Positions 12,101-24,100 of a stretch of 64,000 nt of DNA are shown in pieces. The translations under genes and the position numbers were made by a program. Position 1 is the first letter of the stretch. Each line of letters begins with the position of its first letter. The DNA comes from Sipunculus nudus (taxonomy: Eukaryota > Annelida > Sipuncula > Golfingiida > Sipunculidae), in assembly GCA_026874595.1 (NCBI GenBank), contig CM049308.1, positions 41,032,527 through 41,096,526 of the forward strand. The letters are read 5' to 3'. The notes under the pieces were generated by a model. The model was not told the origin of the DNA, ran no database searches, and saw nothing but the letters and a program-made list of their open reading frames with translations.

Positions 12101-15100
12101 ACAGTTCTAGGAAGAACATTAAGGTCACAAGGTACAGTACTGAGTGCTCAGTTTATTCATATGTGTGTTCTCTTTCAGAACCCACCAAGCATTTCCAGGC
12201 CTACAGGGATGCAGCACCACAACTCAGACAATATTTATATGAGTAAGTGTTGATTAAACATTTCCATGGATATCTTAGATCAGAATCTTTTTAATGCAGG
12301 ATATCATTATTTCTTTTAAAAGTTTTGAAACATGATATTCTGAATCATATCCTTTATTTGATTTTATATTCTGGTTGTCAAACATGAAATATTTACATTT
12401 CAGATTAGCTAAAAATGATAGAAACACTTTTGGTGGATCAGTACAGAATTTCATACAGTGTACAAGGGAAGGCACAGAAACCAACCCCCAAGCTGTCATG
12501 AGAAACGTAAGTAAACAGAATGTGTAAAAGAAAAAGGGTATGTATTGTTTTGTGTAAAATGTTTAAAATAAGAAGGGCACTACAAATACTTTTCACCTGT
12601 ATACCATGTCAATTTTTAGCCAAATTGCAAGGAATTCTGCAATTTAAATGGATGCCTATACTCTATAAAACAAATTTTAAAAGTGCATGGACTGTAATGA
12701 AATCAAGGTTATGGTCAAGTCAGCCTGACTTTTACTAAACTTAGAAAGATATACATCATGTAAAGTATAGTCTGACAATTGACTCTTTATAAGAAAAAAT
12801 GTGTAGATCATGCAGATTTGGTGTGGAAATGAAAAGATAATCAGAGAACAAAGTGACAAGGAGTAGTAATTTCTACACTATTGGCCATTTTTTTTTATGA
12901 TGAAATCAAAGAGTGCAATATCCGTTCTGTAGCTTTTATTTTTGTTCTCTTATAATTTCTGGTCTAATTGCATGCATAACAGTTCACATGTAAATCTAGC
13001 CTGGATCTATTTTATATACAGTCAGATAATTGTGTTCAGAAGTAAGCAATTACTGTGAATTTACAGGTGAGACAGTTTATGAATGGGATCAAGAATTACC
13101 TGATACAGCATGGAGAACCGGGCCTTAACAGTGTCATTGAACAGGAGAGGAAACAGGTATGATACATTGTTACGGGCTGACATAAAAGTGGACAGAAATA
13201 TCTCACTAGTGAAGCTTGTTTTTCTAGCGAAGCGGTTGGTACGCTGGGCTTGTGCGCCACCCACTTGGGTTCGAATCATGGATCGGCCCAGAATTTTCCC
13301 CTGAAAAATTTGTCTTCGTAACAAAATGGGGCTCTTCCAACGTGACGGTAAACTTTGTGGCCCAGGGAATAAGCTCACCAAAGTGACTCCTGGGATAATT
13401 AGTCTTGTTCTGATAGCAAAACGCTCTTTAGAGGGGGTGTGTTACAGGGTGACATAAAAGCGGACTGAACTGTCTCGCTAGTGAAGCTTGTTTTTCTAGC
13501 GAAGCAGTGTGTACACCGGACTTGTGCGCCACCCATATGGGTTCGAATCTGGGATTGGCCCAGTATTTTCCCCTGAAAAAAATTGGCTTCGTAACAAAAT
13601 GGGGGCTCGTCTCGGATTCGAACCCATGTCAGTGGCGCATGAGTCCGGCGTACCAACTTCTTTGCTAGAAAAGCAAGCTTCACTAGCAAGACAGTTCAGT
13701 CCGCTTTTATGTCGCCCCGTAACAGCATGCAGAGATCCATGATTTCTCCACATCTGACTGATCCATTAAAGCTCCAGCAAATATAGTTATTATTATGGCT
13801 GTCCATTCAGAATTTAAATGACTGAAGCATATATTAGGATGATTATGGTACAAAAAGATCAGTTTACATCTTTTTTAGGTCACCTGACATTCAGTTATAC
13901 TGAGCCATAGCAAGTGGGCTTTTTTCACTGTCCTTCTGGCCAACTGTCTTGAAATTCAGCTGTCCATTAGCAGGGCACAAATCATAACCGTTAGACCTAG
14001 ACACCTAATTCTAACTTGACATCTAGAGAGATCTTGTTAAAATCTCATTGGAGACCCGAAAATTGGTCACAGTGACTTGTCTTCTGTGAACTATACAGCA
14101 AAAACATGCTTTTGAGCACATGGGAAGTTAGACTCTTCTGAACATTTGAAATGGTGCATATTTGAAAGTGTTATGCTGAATAATGATGCTTATGCTTCAA
14201 ATTTGCTTTGTGATAATTTATAAATTTGGTCTGTTTTCCTTATTTTGGTGGCAATTGTTGATAACACTCCCTACCAAGCTTTCTTTTTTACAAGATATAT
14301 GTATGCATTGTTTCCCTTGATATAGATTAAATTAAAAGGACTACCAGTTTATTTAATAATGTATTTATAAAGAAAACCAGACTTCAATCTGTCTGTGAAT
14401 TTCAGCTGAGATCATGCGAGTTCCTGAATGTTGATGCCATCATTGAGGGAGCACTTCATCGTATAATCATACGACCACTGAAAAAACACATCTACAGACT
14501 CTTTGTACATGAGTATAAAAGGTTGGTCTGATTGTCACAAACTTTGAAACAACACCACCCTTTTTTTGTGAGCTTAATGTATCATTATCGTCAAAACCCC
14601 TTATATCTATAATCAACCAATAGTTGTTTTAAATTCATATTAGACCCCAGTATACGTTATTTATAACCTGGTACCTTAAGGTGACAAAATGCTATTCAAT
14701 TAATCAATTGTGTAATGTCTTCAAGCAGTTGTAAAAACCATATTTTTTCGTATCTAATTCATAAAATATCTGTTTTAAACTTAGTATATATAAAAGTTAT
14801 AATGAATTATAAATAATACAAGCAATATTGTATTATTGTTACTAAGAGAATTATCTTAATGAATAAAAACTCCAAATATGCTTATTACTAAATGATAAAT
14901 GGTAAAAGACATTTTACATTATGAGAATTTGTATGATGAGAATGTGTCGTATCAATTATTTGTTATTCACTTAATTACTTACCTAGTTAATTACTTTCAG
15001 GAAGGGGATGCTTCAGCTGCTGTCAGAGAACATCAGACACGCCAGGAGCATGTCCGCTCAAGAACTGGGAATCAAGGTTTGTTCAGTGTGCTGTATCTAG

Positions 15101-18100
15101 TTTAGTAATTGTCCAGTAGATGGCAGTAGTGATATGGTATAACAAGCCAACATTTCTACAATATCTTTCCTGTATAAAATAATGTAAGTTCCTCAGTGCA
15201 AAGGCTATTTAAATACCCATCCTTTCCTACCTATTCATTGTCATAAGGTTATTCAAACCTTCTTCATAATAAGGTGATTAATTATGATCAGCTGTTTTGA
15301 CTAGTTAAATTACTTCAGTTTTATAAATATATTATTCCTTGCATATTCATTTTCTGTTAAGAACACTTTCTTTCTATATTTGTCTGCTTACTGCTTCTTT
15401 TCTTTTCAATCATGATATGAATGGGTATTTTTTATCTTTGTCTTTAGCAGGGTCACAGTTTAAGCATTATTGTTCACAAGTGCCCTCTTGTGCCCAAGAA
15501 AAACACCAACCTTTGGTTCAGAGGCAAATTCAAATACTTTTAATTAAATTTAAATTTGAAAAAAAAGTTTACATGTACTTACCTATGCAGATTATATGTT
15601 AAGGCAGCAATAGAATAAATAATCACAAGTCCAACAACTATATAGATAAAAAATGCACATACTGCAATATATTATGTCATTTAGTTACAAAATTTATGTA
15701 ATAGCAATCCTTTTCACTATGTTTCACCAGTAACTTTAGTGCAGCTATCTCTAACCTGTATTTACTTTTGAGTGTAATATTTGCTAATATCTCTGAAAAT
15801 GTAAGAATTACAGGTGCACCTTTCACATATAAAGGGGTACATTTTAGGGGAAATATTGGTTCTGTATTGAATTATGAGTTACTAGTGTTTAATGAGCACA
15901 ATGTTATACTGAAGTAGATGATATACAAAAATATCATTCATATAAATCACTTATTATTTACCTAACAGATTTGACTAAAACAAATAATGAGTCTTTTACT
16001 TTTGTATAAAAACAGGTTTAAATTTGCATAAAAGATGTGAAATTTATTTGAACAGTTCCAGATTAATTATCCTTTAACTGACCTGAACAGTGAAGGGTTT
16101 GAACATCAGGGAAAAAAAAAACAAACAAAAAAGTAAAAATTTACATAAAAGCCATGACGTCCCTCATTTTTTTATTTTTAACAAGTAGAGTCTTCTGATT
16201 GATATGATATACCAGTAAGGCAAAAAAAAAGGTATGGTTCTCAGGCACCGCCCACGTCATTTTTAACCACTGCATCAAAAATGTTTATTTTGATTTTCAT
16301 CTTTCAAGAAGATAAAATTATACAATTTTGATAAAATTTCCTTTGTTATGTAGTGCTTTTACCTGTTTAGCAAGAACATCCTGTTATTATAATGGTCTTC
16401 CCTCACCATATGACATTTCTATCAAAACATACAAAGAAAAAGAAAAAATCCCCTGCACGCACTAATTTTTTTTTTTAAACCTAAGAACCATACCCTTCCT
16501 TTTTTGGGCCTAATATTGGAGATGAACATTACAGTACTGCACATTCATTCTACAGAGAGGGATCCTGCTGCCCCAGGGGTCATCACTGGAACTGATCAGG
16601 CAGCTGTTGCTGGCCATGCAGAAAGCCTACTCCCCACTGGTCAAGCTGGAGAACCTGCTGGCAGCCACCTCAACCATCTTTACATCAGTCAGTAATCAGT
16701 AACTATACATACTGTTAATGTAATCTGTAAATGTTTTGTACCTGCTGGACGTTTTGCATAAGTATTTGTACTTAGTCAACTTGATGAGCACCAGGTGGCA
16801 GCACCACCTTATCAAATTCTTGCTTTTCTCATTGATGATGTATCATTATAATATCCCTTGTCAGCTTAAAACATCATAAACTATATGGCATGGATATAAA
16901 TTTAATTATAAATTATGTATATTGCATTTGATCATCTCAAGAATTTTGGAAGATTTCATGAAAAGAATACAAGCATATCATGTCTAACCTTTTTCAACCC
17001 TGCATCACATGCATAAAATTTAACTTTTCCCACCTTGCATCACAAGCATAAAATGTAACTTTTCCCACCCTGCATCACATGCATAAAATGTAACTTTTCC
17101 CACCCTGCATCACATGCATAAAATGAAGTGATGAGACCAAGACATAGCTGCTGTCAGGAACTTTTGTGCCAGCATGTGCTGCCCCCTACTGACATAAAAG
17201 GTAACTGATGATTCTTCCAGAGAGGGTTAACCAGCATTTTCTTTCTCACAGGTCCAAGTAAGCTCTACTTATGGCAAGGAAGTTGGTATATTAGGAGCTG
17301 ATGGTAAGTTCAAGATATTAGAAATTCCTGCTGTCAATATATATATAAACACTGCTGCATTTGACTTGCAAACTTTCTGTTATTCTAATGATTTAACTGT
17401 TGTTAATACAACTTCATCACTTGTAAAAATATTTACATGGAAAACCTACACCATGTTTTAATTAGAGAGGTATATATACATGTACAAAATTACAGATGTT
17501 TGATTTGAGAGGGATGCACATCAAACAGCTTCGGCATTCTGTGCAAAGGTATCATATTCCTAATCATTTTATTCAGTTATTTCATATACTGGTTACAAGG
17601 CAGACTTAAGTACCTGAATGTACAAATTTTCTTGTACTTTAAACCCACAAATCCTAGGAATCAGTTTTAACAGATATAAATTCATGCATATTATGAAGAT
17701 GAAGTTTAAAAACACATCAGAGAAAATCAAAAGATTTATATTCATTAGTTCATTGGGAGCTCACCAGGTGGCAGCAACAACTAGCCTTGCAAAGTTAGGT
17801 TTTCAAATTTTGTATTTTTGATGAATTTTTATTTCAGACTTTCTGCCAATATTTGTGTATGTGCTGGTGCAGACAGGACTGGTGGCTGCTGAGATTGAAG
17901 CAGACTACATGTGGGGACTGCTGCATCCTTCCCTGCTGGTTGGGGAAGGCTGTTACTACCTGACAGCACTCAGCAGTGCTGTCAATGTGCTGCGTAACCT
18001 CCACAAACATGGTGACCCAAACCAGCAACAACAACTTATAGTAAGATTACAGTCTCTTATGTGCATACCTATATTATAACTGAGCACTTACCGCATGGTG

Positions 18101-21100
18101 TTATTATACTAGCATGATCTCTTTGTATTGCATAAAACAAAAAGATGCTTTAGACGACTTGTTAAATGCATTTTATACCAATTTTGTTAAAGTATAAACT
18201 GCAAAATTTGTTCCCAAATAGCATTGTTTTATAATCCAATCCGACTTATGCATTAGCCTAAATTTTTGCCAATAAAAGCAGATGGTTCTTTCTGTTTAAT
18301 TCTGTACTTCATTTTAGGCTCGGTCTTCATCTCTGAGTGGGCTCCATGGATTCATGAAGATTGTGATGCCAGATGAGCAGAACGCCAGCATCATCACCCA
18401 TACCCTGCCCGTCAGGCCCAACATGACCACCAAGGACATCAGTAGGTCCATGTTCTATAATATTTTATCCCCCCCATCTCGCTTCTCGGATGAGATTTGA
18501 ACTCACCACCTCCCGGCTTTGAATCCTGTGTTCTAACCTTGAGCCACAGAAGCCAGTCTCAAACCATAGCTATTATTGTGTCTGAACATGAGCACTGCAA
18601 AGGCGTAGAAGGCCAAAATGAAAAAAAGGTATGGTTCTCAGGCACTTTTTTTCAGAAATCAATGCGGGCGGGCGGTTTTTTTTATATTTAATTTTTTGGT
18701 ATGTTTCGATAAAAATGTCAAATGATAAGGGAAAAAAAGCATGATAACAACAGATTTATTTTGCTAAAAAGGTAAAAGCACAACATAACAAAGGAAATTG
18801 TATGAATTTATCTTCTTGAAAGAAATGTTTGAGCGGGTGCAGCTCATAATTGGTAAGTTTCTATTAAAAATCAAAATAAAAATTGTTGATGCAGGGGTTT
18901 AAAATTGATGCGGGCTGTGCCTGAGAACCATACCTTTTATTTTTTGGCCTAATATGTCTGTCATATGTCTTGTGGTCAAGCAAACATATTCCAAATCTCA
19001 TTATATAACATAATTGCCTATGAAAAAAATATTTATATAGATTTTACATAAAATGAGCTCAATTTCTGGAGGAAAAACATTATTTTCTATCTATTTTTCC
19101 ACTAGCAGCATGAGGTTGTGTGATTTGTTCAAAAACTATTGGCACATCTATGAGCACTGTCAACTCGGCAGTGACGTCACACACTGGGAAATCCCCTGTG
19201 ACTAAAAATTCTAGATCTCAGTCAAAGCACAGAATTTCTGCCACTGTCAGTCCCAAATATTTAGCAGAGAATATAAACAACATGCATTACTAGATCTGAG
19301 TTGTTGATAAAATTCAGTCCATGATGTCACATGCGTACCAGCCTATCAAATCAGGGCAAAGTCTAGGATCTGGATGAAATCCTCACATCACACAACAAAT
19401 GCACGTGGAATAGGTTTGCTTAACCTTGCGACTTCATAAATCATGCATGCATGGATTTTGCCAAGAATTTAATTCAGGTGAGAATCTATTGGTGAATATT
19501 TATAAGGAGTTCCATGAAAATCCATCAGATTTCTTGTGAGTCATCACAGCACCACAAAGTCTGGTGATCATATAGGTGGATTGCAAGTTATTATATAATG
19601 GTGCCCATTGATAAGTTTGTGTTTCATATATAATAACATTATATCACAACTATAGATTAGATTAGTTGTAGTCAGCTGTGCTAAAAATTCAGGAAAATGT
19701 ATAAATTTCCTGATCACTCCTGTTGAAGTAAATGTACTGCAGTCTCCTGTTATGCAAGATTACCTGTTGTTTTGCAAGTGTTACATTGAGTTCTCTGAAC
19801 TTCTTTCAGGTTCAATGATTGCCCACAAGTTCAACATAACAAACAGCCAGGACTGTGCACTGTACTTACTGGTCGATGGTTCAGGTAAGGGATTTAACAT
19901 GAACATGAATCAGAATTGAGACTCGCTTCATATTTGCAAGGTTAAATTGCATGATTTTCCCTTGTTCAGTGCTTCATAAGGGGTCATATTTTTGCAAGCT
20001 CACCATAAAGTAATCCAGATAGAGTATAGTCATAATTATAGGAGTTCATTGTGTTAAATAATATGTAGGCCAATTGGAACATCAGATTGGTACATCAAAC
20101 AAGCAGAAATTCTTGTTTATTAATGGCAGATTATTTGAAAGTATTGATTATAAGATCATTATAAATAGAAATATTTGATTTATGGGTAACAACAGGATGT
20201 AATTGTATCCCCAGACAAAGTCGGGGGATACTATGTTTTCATACCGGTCCCGCCGCCGCCGCCGCATATGAATCTTGTTGGCGCGATAACCCAAAAAATA
20301 TTTCACGGAACTTTACCAAACTTGGTATATATATAGATATGGGTAAGAGGACGATGCCTATTTAAAATGAGGTCATGACCTTTACTAGGAGAGTGTCCTT
20401 GACCTTGAATAGGTCCAATTTTGGGGAAAATCACACAAATTCTTTAATATCTCAAGAAATCTTGCATGGATTTATCCCAAAATCAAGTTGATGGAAGATC
20501 ATGGATAGGGTTGTCAAGTTCCAGAAACTGGTGGCGCCACCTATTATTCTTTACTTGTTTTCGTGCCGTTTAATACCCCCTAAATTGCCACCTTACAGCA
20601 CTGTGAGCATTATAAGTCAAAAACTAATGGACAGATTTCTTTTATATTATGCATATACATAGGTATGGGTTATGGGATGATGCTTATTTAAATTGGGGTC
20701 ATGACCTTTCCTATGATAGTGGCCTTGACCTTGAATATTGCCATATATGGTGAAAATCACACACCTCTTATGATATCTCCAGTGTTGATAGCCATATGGA
20801 TTTCACAGACTTATGTATGGCCCACCACTAAAGTAAGAACCCTATAGGTTCTAGGGTCATGAGGTCAAAGGTCAGGGTCACTGGACTGGCATTTTAAAAG
20901 ATACTGTGGATGCATTTTAAGCCAAACTTTCATCCCAGGTCTTCCATCTTGAATATATAGCTCACTTGCCAATAATGGATGATCCATATAAATTTTGAGG
21001 TCAAAGGTCAAGGCCACAGGAGCTATCTGTCCAAAAATTAGTTTCTGGATGATAATTCCTGCTTTTATTGATGTAATGATTTCAAAATTGACTTATATAT

Positions 21101-24100
21101 GTCCCATTGAAAAAGCAAGACCCAAATTGATTTTGGGGTCATGAGGTCAAAGGTCAAGGTCACAGGAAACCTCTTTAAAAAGATTGTGGATGCATTTTCA
21201 GCCAAACAATTCATCTCAGATCTTTCATCTTGCACATATAGTTCACCTGCCAAGAGTGGAAGACCCCTATCAATTTTGAGGTCACAAGGTCAAAGGTGAA
21301 GGTCACAGGAGCCATATGTCCAAAAATTAGTTTCTGGATGATAATTCCTGCTTTTATTGATGTATGGATTTCAAACTTGACTTATATATGTCCCATTGGA
21401 AAAGCAAGACCCAAATTGATTTTGGGGTCATGAGGTCAAAGGTCAAGGTCACAGGACAATCTTTAAAAAGATGTGGATGCATTTTCAGCCATACAATTCA
21501 TCTCAGATCTTTCATTTTGCACATATAAGTCATCTGCCAATAGAGGAAGACCCCTATCAATTTTGAGGTCACAAGGTCAAAGGTGAAGGTCACAGGAGCA
21601 ATCTGTCCAAAAATTAGTTTCTGGATGATAATTCCTTCTTTTATTGATGTATGGATTTCAAACTATACTTGTATATGACCCATTGGAAATGCAAAACCGG
21701 AATTGAATTTCGGGTCATGAGGTCAAAGGTCAAGGTCACAGGACAATCTTTAAAAAGATTGTGGATGCATTTTCAGCCATACAATTCATCTCAGATCTTT
21801 CATTTTGCACATATAGTTCACCTGCCAAGAGTGGAAGACCCCTATCAATTTTGAGGTCACAAGGTCAAAGGTGAAGGTCACAGGAGCCATATGTCCAAAA
21901 ATTAGTTTCTGGATGATAATTCCTGCTTTTATTGATGTATGGATTTCAAACTTGACTTATATATGTCCCATTGGAAAAGCAAGACCGAAATTGATTTTGG
22001 GGTCATGAGGTCAAAGGTCAAGGTCACAGGACACATCTGTAAAAAGATGTGGATGCATTTTCAGCCAAACATTTCATCTCAGACCTTTCATCTTGCACAT
22101 ATAAGTCATCTGCCAAGAGTGGAAGACCCCTATCAATTTTGAGGTCACAAGGTCAAAGGTGAAGGTCACAGGAGCCATCTGTCCAAAAATTAGTTTCTGG
22201 ATGATAATTCCTTCTTTTATTGATGTATGGATTTCAAACTATACTTGTATTTGACCCATTGGAAATGCAAAACCGGAATTGAATTTCGGGTCATGAGGTC
22301 AAAGGTCAAGGTCACAGGACAATCTTTAAAAAGATTGTGGATGCATTTTCAGCCATACAATTCATCTCAGATCTTTCATTTTGCACAGATAGTTCACCTG
22401 CCAAGAGTGGAAGACCCCTATCAATTTTGAGGTCACAAGGTCAAAGGTGAAGTTCACAGGAGCCATATGTCCAAAAATTAGTTTCTGGATGATAATTCCT
22501 GCTTTTATTGATGTATGGATTTCAAACTTGACTTAAATATGTCCCATTGGAAAAGCAAGACCGAAATTGATTTTGGGGTCATGAGGTCAAAGGTCAAGGT
22601 CACAGGACACATCTGTAAAAAGATGTGGATGCATTTTCAGCCAAACATTTCATCTCATATCTTTCATCTTGCACATATAGTTCACCTGCCAAGAGAGGAA
22701 GAACCCTATCAATTTTGAGGTCACAAGGTCAAAGGTGAAGGGCACAGGAGCCATTTGTCCAAAAATTAGTTTCTGGATGATAATTCCTTCTTTTATTGAT
22801 GTTTGGATTTCAAACTTGACTTGTATTTGACCCATTGGAAAAGCAAGACCGGAATTGAATTTGGGGTCATGAGGTCAAAGGTCAAGGATACAGGAAACCT
22901 CTATAAAAAGATTGTGGATGCATTTTCAGCCAAACAATTCATCTCAGATCTTTCATCTTGCACATATAGTTCACCTGCCAAGAGTGGAAGACCCCTATTA
23001 ATTTTGAGGTCACAAGGTCAAAGGTGAAGGTCACAGGAGCCATATGTCCAAAAATTAGTTTCTGGATGATAATTCCTGCTTTTATTGATGTATGGATTTC
23101 AAACTTGACTTATATATGTCCCATTGGAAAAGCAAGACCCAAATTGATTTTGGGGTCATGAGGTCAAAGGTCAAGGTCACATCTTCAAAAAGATGTGGAT
23201 GCATTTTCAGCCAAACATTTCATCTCAGGTCTTTCATCTTGCACGTATAGTTCACCTGCCAAGAGAGGAAGAACCCTATAAGTTTTGAGGTCACAAGGTC
23301 AAAGGTGAAGGTCACAGGAGCCATCTGTCCAAAAATTAGTTTCTGGATGATAATTCCATCTTTTACTGATGTATGGATTTCAAACTTGGCTTTGTTATTG
23401 ACCCATTAGAAAAGCAAGACCCAAATTGATTTTGGGGTCATAAGGTCAAAGGTCAAGGTCACAGGAAACCTCTTTAAAAAGATTGTGGATGCATTTTCAG
23501 CCAAACAATTCATCTCAGATCTTTCCTCTTGCACATATAGTTCACCTACCAAGAGTGGAAGACCCCTAACAATTTTGAGGTCACAAGGTCAAAGATGAAG
23601 GTCGCAGGAGCCATATGTCCAAAAATTAGTTTCTGGATGATAATTCCTGCTTTTATTGATGTATGGATTTCAAACTTGACTTGTATATGTCCCATTGGAA
23701 AAGTAAGACCAAAATTGATTTTGGGGTCATGAGGTCAAAGGTCAAGGTCACAGGACACATCTTTAAACAGATGTGGATGCATTTTCAGCCAAACATTTCA
23801 TTCATAGCTTTCATCTTGCACATATAGTTCTCCTGCCAAGAGAGGAAGAACACTATCAATTTTGAGGATACAAGGTCAAAGGTGAAGGTCACAGGAGCCA
23901 TCTGTCCAAAAATAAGTTTCTGGATGATAATTCCTGCTTTATTGATGTATAGATTTCAAACTTGACTTGCATATGTCCCATTGGAAAAGCAAGACCCAAA
24001 TTGATTTTGGGGTTATGAGATCAAAGGTCAAGGTCACAGGACACATCTTTAAAAAGATCAAGGTCACAGGACCAACATCTTCAACAAGATTGTGGATCGT

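Noticed and set aside
9720-12128. An 802-codon open frame on the minus strand made of a 22-residue hydrophobic repeat
   Set aside because: It lies wholly inside the 66-bp minisatellite; a period divisible by 3 keeps one frame open. There is no unique sequence, and the surrounding intron belongs to the RIN gene on the other strand.
9615-12145. Glucocorticoid-type response elements in the minisatellite (GTTCT/AGAAC half-sites)
   Set aside because: The half-sites are everted (GTTCT before AGAAC), opposite to a steroid-receptor element. The STAT-type reading fits better.
21651-23027. A series of about 67-codon similar ORFs spaced 288 bp apart
   Set aside because: Open frames repeated by the 288-bp tandem array. 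No protein family is recognised, and differences between copies do not favour silent changes.
20850-24070. CRISPR-like array
   Set aside because: Repeats are long, contiguous and without unique spacers, in a eukaryotic intron.
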